The notes beneath the pieces are model-generated. The model saw only the letters and a list, made by a program, of their open reading frames with translations. It searched no databases and had not been told where the DNA came from. The position numbers were made by a program, and so were the translations under genes. DNA of 64,000 nucleotides from positions 1,314,727-1,378,726 of the forward strand of contig SCFE01000019.1 of assembly GCA_004352715.1 (NCBI GenBank), read 5' to 3'. Position 1 is the stretch's first letter, and every line of letters starts with the position of its first letter. Source of the DNA: Hofstenia miamia. Taxonomy: Eukaryota; Xenacoelomorpha; Acoela. This document shows, piece after piece, positions 10,566 through 22,365 of this stretch.

Positions 10566-10973
10566 AATATCAAAATTTTTACTTTAGTGTTACTTTATTA
10601 ATAAACAAATGCGTATGTTAAATATACATGTAGTAAGAATATACGAATACAATACTCCGGTGTTTGCAGTGCAAACCGTCTTTAACTTTTTACTTTAGGG
10701 CTACTAGTTATGTCAAGCTGCAACTGGATGATTAACTTTGCAGTGTTAACTTCAACTATTTTACTTTGAAGGGTATATTGCATATATCCACCCTAGTGTG
10801 TATCTTTGAAGAACCTTATTACGGTTTTTCATTGATGTATGCTTAGCTCCAGCAAATATCCAAGTATTATCAGGAATACTAGAAAATATGAAATCAAACG
10901 CGATTGCTTAATGGGAGTTTTATAGGTTTAGAGAAAACTTATAAATATAGAGCAATATTAATTATTGCCACAT

Positions 10974-11044
10974 TGATTCAGTGGGATTCGAACCCGCAAC
11001 TTCTGTACATGTGTACAGATGTGTTTATCTTACACCACGAATCA
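10974..11044 (-). tRNA. tRNA-like sequence, probably pseudogene
   Basis: On the - strand the acceptor stem is TGATTCG/TGAATCA (seven pairs counting one G-U) and the D stem is GTGT/ACAC. The T arm GCGGG-TTCGAAT-CCCAC has one mismatch, with a GGTTCGAATCC B box. The anticodon stem TCTGT/ACAGA encloses an 8-base loop, one more than standard, so no anticodon can be assigned safely. It lies 409 bp from the + strand tRNA-like sequence and shares its unusual T1-A72 pair. Confidence 0.4.
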
Positions 11045-11149
11045 GATATGCATTCTGAAAATGATGAAATCACGGCGTTGTGTGACTACAGTAAAAAGCT
11101 GAAACCTTTTCGCGTCCAGTCTGAACCATCTATAAACTAATAAACGGTA

Positions 11150-11443
11150 TAATAAACATTGTGACGATTTCTAATTGTCTAGAGACATCATAGTATTTCA
11201 GGTTTTCTTTGATGAGGTTTGCCCATATAATATCTTGACTTCCTGCAAATACAGTGAGGTTGTTTAACTTCTTTTTGTGAAGTTTTTCTTTTAGGTTGGC
11301 TACTTGTTGGCGGATGGGGCGACTTTTCTTGTAGATGACTTCCAGGGGGTGTTTGGTGTTGAACAGGAGCCGGTACTCTTGGTCAGTGTCTCATAACTTT
11401 GTAGCGGCGTCCTTGAAAGGTTTCATTTTCTTGAAGTTAATTA
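11150..11443 (-). pseudogene. Unidentified coding block entering the assembly gap
   Basis: Read on -, from the gap edge, the frame gives KKMKPFKDAATKL, one TGA stop, then DTDQEYRLLFNTKHPLEVIY and a long basic, helix-like stretch (RPIRQQVANLKEKLHKKKL). It continues NNLTVFAGSQDIIWANL and ENLKYYDV. Base composition is visibly richer in G+C than the flanks, and codon choice looks protein-like. Because the frame resumes at once after the single TGA, this looks like one protein with a recent nonsense change. I do not recognise the family. A mobile-element protein is likely given the surroundings. Its N-terminal part is hidden in the 1,000-N gap. Confidence 0.45.
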
Positions 11444-12443
11444 NNNNNNNNNNNNNNNNNNNNNNNNNNNNNNNNNNNNNNNNNNNNNNNNNNNNNNNNN
11501 NNNNNNNNNNNNNNNNNNNNNNNNNNNNNNNNNNNNNNNNNNNNNNNNNNNNNNNNNNNNNNNNNNNNNNNNNNNNNNNNNNNNNNNNNNNNNNNNNNNN
11601 NNNNNNNNNNNNNNNNNNNNNNNNNNNNNNNNNNNNNNNNNNNNNNNNNNNNNNNNNNNNNNNNNNNNNNNNNNNNNNNNNNNNNNNNNNNNNNNNNNNN
11701 NNNNNNNNNNNNNNNNNNNNNNNNNNNNNNNNNNNNNNNNNNNNNNNNNNNNNNNNNNNNNNNNNNNNNNNNNNNNNNNNNNNNNNNNNNNNNNNNNNNN
11801 NNNNNNNNNNNNNNNNNNNNNNNNNNNNNNNNNNNNNNNNNNNNNNNNNNNNNNNNNNNNNNNNNNNNNNNNNNNNNNNNNNNNNNNNNNNNNNNNNNNN
11901 NNNNNNNNNNNNNNNNNNNNNNNNNNNNNNNNNNNNNNNNNNNNNNNNNNNNNNNNNNNNNNNNNNNNNNNNNNNNNNNNNNNNNNNNNNNNNNNNNNNN
12001 NNNNNNNNNNNNNNNNNNNNNNNNNNNNNNNNNNNNNNNNNNNNNNNNNNNNNNNNNNNNNNNNNNNNNNNNNNNNNNNNNNNNNNNNNNNNNNNNNNNN
12101 NNNNNNNNNNNNNNNNNNNNNNNNNNNNNNNNNNNNNNNNNNNNNNNNNNNNNNNNNNNNNNNNNNNNNNNNNNNNNNNNNNNNNNNNNNNNNNNNNNNN
12201 NNNNNNNNNNNNNNNNNNNNNNNNNNNNNNNNNNNNNNNNNNNNNNNNNNNNNNNNNNNNNNNNNNNNNNNNNNNNNNNNNNNNNNNNNNNNNNNNNNNN
12301 NNNNNNNNNNNNNNNNNNNNNNNNNNNNNNNNNNNNNNNNNNNNNNNNNNNNNNNNNNNNNNNNNNNNNNNNNNNNNNNNNNNNNNNNNNNNNNNNNNNN
12401 NNNNNNNNNNNNNNNNNNNNNNNNNNNNNNNNNNNNNNNNNNN
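11444..12443. other. Scaffold gap (1,000 N)
   Basis: Exactly 1,000 Ns, a placeholder of fixed length. Any reading frame drawn through it is meaningless. Confidence 0.99.
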
Positions 12444-15275
12444 CTTAAACATACATATTCCAAGTGAAGTAAATTCAATCTTGAACCGCTATTAATCAAT
12501 CGATGAAGGTATAATTTCCTACTGAACGGGATATTAGAATTTGGACTATCAGATGTATACAATTTTTATTTAAAGATCTATTTGCCACTTAAGCAGAAAA
12601 TGGTTGATGTACAAAATATATCTCCAGATAGAATTTCTCATCTTGTTGATGTCTTATGCAATGTTGTTCATATTGCGTAATTGCTCTAAACGCGGACTTC
12701 TCTTTAATCGAAAATATAGTTATGATGTTTTTATACATGATTGAAATTATTGTTGTTTTGTATTTCAAAGAAATGCACAGTTAACTTCGAATATCAATGA
12801 TTATACAAGTTGAATTTCGTCCTTTCGCATGCTAAATTTAGAAAATAGCTAATGTCCTAAAACCCATGCAGTTATGCACAATATATATATTTAGATTTAA
12901 ACTACTTTTAATTATAGAGAAAAATGTAAATGCTAATTTTAATTATTCATGACAAAATTCAATTATCAATATATTTATATATGAGATCCTCGGTAGTTTT
13001 CGATTTTGCTCAGTGATGCACAATCTATATTTCCCCCTTTAGCAATTTTGGATTTAATTGTTGAAAGCGTGAATTTTATGCAATTATTTTGTTGCTTCTT
13101 AATTCATTAAGCATTGATTTTCAAGAAAAAGGCATTTTAGTTCGAGTTTTTCATATTTTGCTTTCTAAATTTCTCAAAAAATATGAAAAAGTTACATTTG
13201 AAAATTCATTACAAAACTTTTTATACGTATGTCTAATAAAGGATGCTCGCTTAGTCATTTTTTTCTTTAGACGGCAACTAAATAGTCAATTTTTCAAATG
13301 CATTTATTAATTTGCTGGAGTTCTTAGAAAATTGTACACCAAATTGTTAAGAAGCGCGGTTCCTATTTTTATGCTCTTTCGCTTTTAAGTATACTTGCTT
13401 TTGAGGAAGCTGTGTTTTAGTTAATAATTTTCACTGGCAATATCACAATAATTTAACACTCCCCGACCAATTCAAGATCATTTAAAAATATCAGTTATTG
13501 GTTAGACCATGTTCAAACTTTCTTTAGTGCAAAACACCATTAATATAATATTTACACAGTTCTATATGCTTACTGAATTTCAAAGAATACATATAACCAC
13601 ACTAATTTAATTACATGTTTACGTAATTTGCAAATTAATATAACTATTCGTACAAACGAGTTAACTTCAACTGGGTGTATGTGTAGAATGTATATAGTTA
13701 ATCATTTTTAATATCAAATTATGAAATGAAATTACCTCTGTTTGAATTGCAAATAGTTTTGAGGCGAGTATTGCGTTTCATCATAATAAAACTATTTCTC
13801 CTTTTCTGGAAATTTTCCCACTTCAGATAATTTAAGACAGATGAATTTGGGAGAAACGAAATGTATTTTTAATATAATGCATGGTGTAGCTTTGGTAGTT
13901 AATCATGTTCGTTTCAAGGATATAGTTGCCTTGCAGATTGGAAAAGAAAATTGATGTCTACGTAGCAGCTTGTTTAAAACATAAATGGCAAAATATCATT
14001 ATATACGTTGTAATCGGCTTTTCAACATTCCTCAACAGGAGAGATAATCACGCACTAATGCTCTATGACAATAAAGTCATGAATTTCGCAGCTTTTATCA
14101 GTGTGAATGGTCCAAATGTAAACAGCGAGAATTTCCATTATCGAAGAAAGTAATTTCCAAATCATTGACATCGTTGTCATTGAATTTTTTTAACATGTTA
14201 AGGACTTTTAATATTGGAGTATTTTAAACGCGTATCTTGAAAAGTGAATTAAGAAAAGCTGGGCAAGTGTATATTCCGTTGTTCAATTGGTACAGAATTG
14301 TGTACACATGAGCCCATCCATAGCTATAGATTTGGAAGAATATTTTGAAAATGTTTGAAATTTTGCACATTGGGAGTAAACATAGTGGGTAGCAAGCACA
14401 TTTAAAATCGAAACTACATAAAAATATGAAAAGTGAGGTTTTAAAAGTAGAGGCAGCTTTTAAAACCCAGTTTTTAGCCCTCAATTATCTCCAAGCTATG
14501 CAAATACACTTGTAAATTTACCTAATATATATTAATTGAGCAATTAAAATAACGAAGCCCTTAATAGAACTAAGGTGAAAGCGCTTATTGTCACTAAGTT
14601 ATAATCAGCTGTAAGTTTTTTCCAGATTATGGTGAACTCATTCGTAGGAAAGATTGTGGCTCCGAACTATAGTGTGGTGCCTTCAATTTGTTCACATTGA
14701 CTGAAGTTTAAATGCTAAAAATTATCTCGTTTTATCTGTGGCGACAGTGTGTCATTTACTGTAGAAAATATTCTATCAGTACTGACGATTAGAGCAAATT
14801 TTGGATTAATATCATCGGCATTTCATTAAATGGTTTTTTCCAATAGGCATTGCATTAATTACTTAATAGCAGATATTTCAAGAAATCCTATATTTTGGTA
14901 TTAACTTACTTAAAGATATAGACTAGATTGCCGACTAACTTCTGAACAGATAAAAGGTATTAACTGTATTCGTTCATTATTTTAACAGTTTATTTTATAT
15001 TGAAATCTTTATTTTTTCAAATTGAACAGTATATTTTTTCTAAGCTGTTTTGAATCTATAGTTCGGCAATCAGTTTTTTTGAAAAAACTACCAATTTTTT
15101 TCTCCTTTGGGTTTGTTGTATTGAATATTGTATATTCGTGATTTGTTTGCAATAGAGCTCCAAGCTGAGGAAGTCCTTGATGTAGACGGATTTGAATTGT
15201 GATCTGTCTCCACAAAATATGCTTGGGATTTTGCCAAATGTCTCCACATTCTGTCCACTAGCAAAACAGATTCAA
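12444..15275. other. AT-rich DNA, nothing recognised
   Basis: Only short frames (for example 13089-13310 and 13926-14153) without recognisable domains, splice-consistent partners or transposon motifs. Confidence 0.45.
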
Positions 15276-15729
15276 TAATAATAATAATAAAGGACTTTGT
15301 TAGCTGCTGTGAAACTATCTGTGTTCAAGTCCATTTCTCGCGCCATTCTTTTATATGCTTCTCCCTGTTTAAAGCATCCTCGTGACTTCTTCCACTCCAT
15401 GAAACGGTTCCAAACGCGTGCTTTCAAATTGATCTCTCCCTTGTCGCTCTACTTTCATGCCTGTGATCTGTTAAATCATGTGCTCACTCGCACATAAAGT
15501 TCTCTAGTGAATGATGTTGTCACATTCTCTGTTTGCCGTCCCAAGAAACATCACAGCCTTGACTCTTTTTTTCATACTTGTGCTGCTGCTAATTACATCT
15601 TGACTCAACCTTCCAAGTGCCATTGAAACCTTTATTTCTTTCCTTTTTGCAGAGCCCTTTTTCCAATTCGCCTACTCCTCCATCTGCCTTCAGTGGCTAA
15701 TAAAGTCCTTCATTATTATTGTTTTTATT
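15276..15729 (+). mobile_element. Non-LTR retrotransposon 3' fragment, copy A
   Basis: Frame 15297-15497 encodes AILLYASPCLKHPRDF and SMKRFQTRAFKLISPLS, resembling the region after the reverse transcriptase of Jockey/CR1-like LINEs (YAS then Q.RA.K.I). The DNA that follows (GATGTTGTCACATTCTCTGT, CCCAAGAAACAT, CTTGTGCTGCTGCTAATT) recurs in inverse orientation at 15870-15985 of the neighbouring copy. The 3' end is AATAAAGTCCTTCATTATTATT (written here as two parts: AATAAAGTCCTT and the ATT tail). A similar ATT tail in opposite orientation begins the fragment at 15276. It is 5' truncated and stop-ridden. Confidence 0.7.
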
Positions 15730-17723
15730 AGTAAAAATATAAACATAATAGTCCAGTTTCACGGCAATGAGGCGAAGTGGGAGAGGGGAGAAAAGACATC
15801 AAAGATTTCTTCAAGATTGGGGGAGAGGAAAAATATTATTGCCTTTGGAGAGTTGAGAGTCAAAATGAAATTAGCAGCAGCACAAGCATGACTGAAAAAC
15901 GAGTAGAGGGTGCGATGTTTCTTGGGATGACGAACAGAGAATGTGACAACACCATCAGAGCAAGTGGAGCGTTAATTAGAAAACTTTATGAAATAAAAGG
16001 AACAAGGTCTAATTTTCAAATGAGCAAATGATTGAACAGGAGGAGATCACAGGCATGAAAGTAGACAGTGGAAGAGTGAAGAAATTGAGAAAGCACACTT
16101 CTGCAACCGTTCCGTGAAGTGGAGCAAAGCCTGAGGAAAGGCAGATCAGAAGGGGAGACATAGAAAAACACGTCTTGGTTCGGCTAAAATCAGGATGATT
16201 AACTTAAGACCATGTAGACAAAGGCTCGAGATCGGGGTTAATATTAGAGGCGAAAGAATTACCAAAGTTGAAAATCACAATGTCGTCGACGTACAGTAGT
16301 TAGAATGAGTTGAGGACAGATTGAGGAAGGTCGTTAATAGCAACAAGGAGGAAGAGAACAGCGTAAACAGAACCTTGAGAAGCAACACTAGAGACAAGGG
16401 CAGTAGAAGAAATAGACTATTTGATTTTGACACACTGATGATGATTGCAGAAGTAAGACTGAAAAGGTTCGCTGAAATCAGCATCTAAGCCAAATAGACA
16501 TAATTTGTAAAGAATAGAATTAGTGAGGCGATCTAAAGCTTTAGAAGTGTCAAGAAAGATAATGCAACCAGGATCATTACTATCAGAGTGGAAATAGCAG
16601 TTTTCAATCAGAGTGAACAGGTTAGTAATGGTAGAATGACCAGGATGGTTACCTTGCTGAGAAGAGGAGCACGTAACAGAAAAAGCGCTCAAAGATGACG
16701 AAATGACTTGAGAGGAGGGAAGCTGATTGGATTTGAAGAGCAGACAGATCCAGGATGTTTTTCAGCAAGGCAGAAAATGCATAGAGGAGCCAATGTAGAA
16801 TAAGAGATTGCACGCCGGATAGCAAGGACCAAACAAATTGCAGGACTTAAGCATGAGAGTGTTGATGCCGTTGTCACATAGGCGAATCAATGGGGAGTTG
16901 GTAGGTGATCCAGGGCAGAGAGACAGGATCAGAGAAATGCAAGGCATTGAGGATATCCGCTTTCTCCAGATCCGAGTGAGCAGAAAGAAGATTGATTCCA
17001 TTTCAATCTGGAGAGGTCAGGCTTAAAATGAAGGGAACGCAAGAAAGAATAAGAATCTTGAAGAGATCCGGATGAGAAGCTGGAAAGCAGAGAGAGTTTG
17101 TTGAATTCCATGAAGTTGATGACATTTTTCTGTGAGAAAAGAGTTTTTCAAAGAATTTGAAGGACTGGATCGGCGTTTGAAAGATTCCAGTTTATTCAAA
17201 GAGTGTACAGTAAGTCGCTTTTTGCGACTTCGAGGAACAAATGAAGAAATAACTTGGTGAAGAAAGATATAACAGTCATCAGCAGAGAAAGAGTCGTTAA
17301 AAGTAAGGAATGGAGAAGAGAGCAACATTTAGAGATACAAACTCACTGTTAGATCGATCATATTGAGGAGCAGCTGGACAAGCAGATGCGGTAATAGAAT
17401 TGACACACAGGTTGAAGCGAACAAGTGACTGATCAGACAGTTTAACTGAACAGGAGCCACAGAAATGTCAGAAATGTGATCAGGATGAAAGCACAAAATC
17501 AAGTCAAGCAGGGAGGAGCAGGAAGTAGGAGAAAATACAAGTTGTTCAAGAGATAAGAAGGCAAATATATCTAGAGCGGCTGACTCATAGGCGTCATTAG
17601 TAAAGTGCATTCCAGCAAACATTAGGAATGTTGAAGTCACCACAGATGAGAGATGGAGGAGTGGGAAATCAAAGTTGACGAGAGGGAGAGTGATTGACTG
17701 ATCACTCGTGGGAACAATGACCG
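15730..17723 (-). mobile_element. Non-LTR retrotransposon (endonuclease + reverse transcriptase), copy B, 5' truncated
   Basis: Reading - from about 17723, CGDFNIPNVCWNAL (GDFN at about 17643) and later LDLIL and SDISVAPVQL belong to the C-terminal part of an APE-type endonuclease. A linker (17328-17023) follows. Reverse transcriptase motifs are next: WKTSWICLLFKS, QQGNHPGHSTITNLF, GCIIFLDTSKALDRLT, QGSVYAVLFLLVAINDLP, the catalytic box LLYVDDIVIF (YVDD at 16293-16282) and FGNSFASNINPDLEPLSTWS. The order is that of LINEs of the Jockey/CR1/I type. Frame shifts and stops occur throughout, so it is inactive. Its 3' end meets copy A tail to tail at about 15730. G+C is distinctly higher than the surroundings. 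The 5' end is missing, as is usual for reverse transcription that stops early. Confidence 0.85.
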
Positions 17724-18813
17724 TTTTAGGTAAAATTTTCGTCTAATATTTGACATATTTTGTCTGTAAATGCAAAAAAAATATGTAAAGATAAGCTGGC
17801 AGGAGAAAAGTTGTTGAAGCCCTTGTAAATGTTATTGATGATTAAATTTTGATGCATCACTACATCATTTGTAGTGATACCTAATCTCGCTAAAAATACC
17901 AGATCGTGATTACTCTTAATCACTGCAATTGAAAAATTTTGGAAAATTATTTTATAAAAAAATCTGATTTCAGGTGGTGTTTACACAAATATTTGTTTCC
18001 GTCGATTTTCATTTATTGCAATTTGTTTTGGAAACCATGCGATTTATGTACAATTTAGTAATGCAAGAATGTTGAATTTTATATATTACAAATGTTACAG
18101 GAAACAATTTGAATGCGAGCATCGAATAATTTTATTGGTGTCAAAAGTATCAGATCCAAAGTATTTCCATAGTTCTGTTCATTGAAAATTTTCATTTTTT
18201 ATTACTTTTATCTGTGAAATTATCGAACTTGTCTTTGTGGCCATCTGCCGAGATTCATCATAATTGACGTAATGATAGAATTACAACGACTTCAAACTGA
18301 GTATTTTTTCCATGTGTCTAAATTAAATAACCTATTTTGACAAAAAAAAATGTAATTTGGAACTAGCAAAATATAGAAATTTTGGGCGAAGGTATAGAAT
18401 AGGGTGCACGCTGAGCACGCGGATAAAATAAACATTAATACAAGGTAAATGCAATAACATACGTAAAAAGCTTAAAAAATCATGTATATATACCAATAAC
18501 ATTGCATAATTAACCAAATTCGTAGTAAATTTTAGATGGCGCTTTATACAGAAAAATCTTAACCATTGCGACTTGTACATATGTGGATTACCCACATAGG
18601 CACCGGGAGCGAAGGGCAAGAGGGAGCAGCTGCTCCCTTTCCATTCATTGTGAGTTGATTCAATTGATTAGAGTTTTATCAAATCGATGTTCTTAATAAT
18701 ACTTGATTTAAATAAATTTAAAATGTATTTTAGTATTGCGCTAAGTGTATTGGGGAATATTTTTACTGCATGAAATAAATTTATGCATTTTTCAATTCTA
18801 ATGTATATACAGG
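17724..18813. other. AT-rich DNA with a short GGGAGCAGCTGCTCCC palindrome
   Basis: No gene is recognised. A 16-bp perfect palindrome at about 18623-18638 sits in a G-rich patch (18600-18645). It recalls the interior of hAT-like MITEs, but no terminal repeats were found around it. Confidence 0.4.
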
Positions 18814-19505
18814 GTAGGCGGAAAGTAACTCCCTATTTTAAATTACTTATAAATTATATATAAATTGTGACTGCTTTGTAATATTTTATTTTTTCTCTCA
18901 AATGGTACAATGTTATTGATAGTATTATTTTTAATTTCAGATAAAACTATAACATGGCTCAGCGTTTAACACTTCATGAGCGTGCCCAGTTTGGCAATCT
19001 GTCGTACGAGTTCAACGATGGTGGCGGACTATTCACGGACCACGTGGCCAAGTGGATCCGAAAACAGTCAAGAACTTTCACGCGAAGTTCATGACCACAG
19101 GATCTGTGGTAGATGTTCACTGGAGTTGACACCCTTCGGCATCCACAACCCAGGAGACAGTGCACGCAGTCCAAGCAATGTTTCAGCGTAGTCCAGGAAA
19201 GTCAACTCGCCAGGCAGCTCGGGAAAGTGGACTCACCCGCTACGCAGTGAGAACTGTGCTCAAGAAAGAGTTGAGTTCGGAGAAATCATGCTGACTTGGC
19301 ATGAGGAGCGGCCCCATCTCTTCAGCAAAATCCTCTGGAGTGATGAGGCGGTGTTTCACGTCGGAGGCTTTGTCAACCGCCACAACTGCCACTACTGGGT
19401 AGGAGAGGATCCTATGATGACAGTTGAAAAACAGCAAAATCGACCCAAAGTAACGGTGTATGTGGTATCACCTCAGATAAGGTTGTAGGCCCATTTCTTC
19501 TATCA
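18814..19505 (+). pseudogene. Tc1/mariner-superfamily transposase, internally deleted
   Basis: ACAGGGTAGGCGGAAAGTAAC at 18815 is typical of the terminal repeats of this transposon class. From the ATG at 18954 the product begins MAQRLTLHERAQF, then shifts frame into NFHAKFMTTGSVVDVHW and FQRSPGKSTRQAARESGLTR (helix-turn-helix DNA-binding region). After LKKEL a deletion with a frame change joins directly to EFGEIMLTWHEERPHLF and ILWSDEAVFHVGGFVNRHN, where the D of SDEA is one catalytic acid. PKVTVYVVS and VVGPFF end it. The rest of the catalytic core and the right terminus are absent. Such enzymes move DNA between TA dinucleotides. This copy cannot work. Confidence 0.85.
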
Positions 19506-22255
19506 CATTGCTTCGGATAATCAATATAGTTGGAAAATAAAATCTCATCTGATTGTTCGCTTTAAATTAAATGAATAAGTTTACTTAAAAGGAAATTGCT
19601 TTGAAATAAGATATTTTTTCAACAAAAACAGGTTTCTAAAATATCACACGTGCAAAAATGTTGTTGCCCCTCCTTTAAGAAGTTTCTTACGGCGGCCTTG
19701 ATTGCCCACATTATTTAACGCAACAGCTAACTCTGAATTGAATCAATCTCTTTAGGTTATTGTACCTTTGTGATCAAAATGTTAATTACAACCGAACAAC
19801 CAATAGATTTAAATTTCAAAACGAGATACTTCGTTAAATTTACTAAGCAATTATAATTTTTTGAGTAAAACTTAATTGAAGAACTCGTTAATTGACAAAA
19901 TTATCAAATCGATTGCTTTAGAATTGTGTGAAGAACTACATGCTGTTAGGTGCAAAGCAAGTGAAATGATCCTGCTTTTGATCATTGCTTTATGAAGAAT
20001 CCGTAAAACGACTACATAATCAACGATACAAACCGAAACTAAAAAGGCGATTTCTCGTTTTGAATCAATTTGCACAAAATGGGTTCTTGCAATACATGCT
20101 TCAATTATAAAAGGCCTTATGTTGAGTCCCATATACATGTCCAATAAGTATGAAAATATATGTTTATGCGTTATACTTAATGCATATAACACTTTGATGA
20201 AATTTATTAAAATTTTCAGTAACAAGTAACAATTGCATATCGACAGGCCCATGGTTATTGCACCCACCGATACTGTACATCCGCACAATTCAAAATATAT
20301 TTATAACAATATTAGCAAAATGTATATTTATGCATTAAAAAATTATGCAACGCGGTTACGCTAGATATAAATTCCGTACTAATCGGTAAATAAAATATGA
20401 AAATAAATACTAATCGGGAGAACAAATTCTCTAAAAGTTCCAATTTATATAAAAATCAAGTAAGAAAGACTTGTTTACACTAAAATATGTATAGATTTAC
20501 ATTAATGTACATCTTTATCTTGCATTTGGGTTAATAATAGAATATACTTTTAGATCGTGTAATTTGTTTAATAATAGTTAATTATTTTATGAATTTCAAG
20601 TTTTCTGTGCATTTATATCGCGATTTTTTATGTGTTAATGTCTTATTCANGTTTTCTGTGCTATTCTCCTTAAATATGTACCGCGTGCTACGAATTTGGT
20701 TAATTATGCAAAGTTATTGGTCAGTCAATGTGAAAAATTGTAACTCCACGTTCTTTCAAACCAGCTATCCAATTAGATCTAATTGACCTTCACTTATTTT
20801 AACAAGAAACACTAAAATAACACAAGATTCAAGTATTCCAAGAAATAAGCAACATCCTAAGAGGTTGGTGATCCTAAATCCTGGTCATCGCTAAGAACAA
20901 ACAATGTGCTGCAACAGAAGATTCACAGGAAGAAAACTTTGCTATATATCCTGCAAAAAATAGTATTGTATTGATTAGCCATAAATCAAGCAACTCAAGT
21001 CGGAGAAAACAGAATGTGCTGAGTGTTTACATACACTTGCAGTTGTGTATCAATGAGTAAACAAATGACTGAGAAGCCTCTTCCAACCTTATTTTTTTAA
21101 AATGCAGACTTTATTGAAACCATTATCTGCTACTCAGTAAACAGAATCAATGCATTGCTTAGCAAATTGGCTAGCAAAACTTCTGATTGCTTACATTGAA
21201 TGTTTTCTCGTCAGTAATTGTGTAATTGCTTATCAATTTATCAAATAAACTATATTTAAATTATATGAAGTGTCTTTCTAAATAGTCTAATAAAGCAATG
21301 GTAATTGATGATTTTATGTCTAAACTCGTAAGATTTCGTATTTTTTTTTAAATTCCATTCAGAAATTTAGTTTTAACAATATTTTCTTTACATTGGAAGA
21401 ATGTTTTCTATTTCACTAAGCGTTTCAAATTCAATAGCCATTAATTCATTCTAATGCCAAATTCACAATTTTATGCTAATTGTGGATATCAATTACAACA
21501 GTGACTCAACTTTGTTGATCAATTTAATTCGCATATTTTAAATATCTTGATTAAAAATATTTTTCGTATTTTGTACATTTGAAAAAAATATGGTAAAAGT
21601 CACACAATATAATTTTTATGGTTTTGTTGGTAATTTATTGAAAGTTCTGGTTTTTATTAGTACAGGATGTAACAAAGATATCTGATGGACCTCTAATTAC
21701 TTGCATGAAACCTCGATTATTTTATTGTTACTATTTTAAAAGGGTCTTTGAATTGTGTATATGCCTATGCTTACTAATATGCGTACAAATTTATTGGATT
21801 TGCATATTTCATTACTTTTATATTTAATCACAAAAAATATATATTATTTTGTGTTGCATTTTCATGAGCATAGAGTTTCTTTTGCATGAGTCCTGAAATT
21901 TCTCTTGCATGCTTATCATCAGTTTATATTTCGATTTCTGGAACTTTGTGTGTTTTCTATTTAATGGTTTACTACATGTATTAGATAAAATTATAAAACT
22001 GAGATAGTTTGTCAGCGCAACCAAGTAGGTTTTAAAAAGTAACCCATAAAATGTACATGACCATTAACAGAATTTGGATTTTCTCAATGCCGAATATTTT
22101 AAAACTACCCTGTGCATTTTTTGCAAAGTTTTTACAAATGCAAAGCTCTAAATTAAATTTAATTTCTATTCTGTTTTAAGGATCAGATATTTATGGATAT
22201 CGTCCATACAAGGGGACTGGAAGAAATCAAACTTTGATAAATAGCCAAGTTGTGA
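19506..22255. other. AT-rich DNA; one 138-codon frame on - (19872-20288)
   Basis: The longest frame, 20288-19872 on -, has several hydrophobic segments and a few residues that recall odorant-receptor-like GPCRs (EACIARTHFVQ, VVVLRILHK, LTACSSSH). The order and spacing do not match the family well enough to call it. A single N lies at 20650. Nothing else is recognised. Confidence 0.3.
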
Positions 22256-22319
22256 TTTTAAAGTTAGTGAATATCCATTTTTACTGATAGTGTTTGGGAG
22301 TTTTTGATAACCACTGTAT
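22256..22319. mobile_element. Isolated Tc1-like terminal repeat
   Basis: On -, starting at a TA, the sequence reads CAGTGGTTATCAAAAACTCC and continues CAAACACTATCAG, the form of a Tc1-like terminal inverted repeat. It points left, so it is the right end of an element whose body should lie below 22256. I could not find a transposase or the matching left end there. Confidence 0.4.
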
Positions 22320-22365
22320 AAGTACAGAATGAGCGTAAGCTTGGAAGCAAATACAAATGTGCATT

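Noticed and set aside
11335-12562. Long open frames of 350-386 codons on both strands
   Set aside because: They consist almost entirely of Ns in the 1,000-N gap; only the real bases at 11150-11443 were interpreted.
18600-18645. GGGAGCAGCTGCTCCC palindrome as a MITE core
   Set aside because: No flanking terminal inverted repeats or target duplication could be found.
19872-20288. Odorant-receptor-like GPCR fragment on -
   Set aside because: A few short resemblances only; the transmembrane order and spacing do not fit and the region is AT-rich, so hydrophobic residues are expected by chance.
20600-20661. Third gap-associated duplication at the N at 20650
   Set aside because: Only an 11-base string is shared on the two sides.
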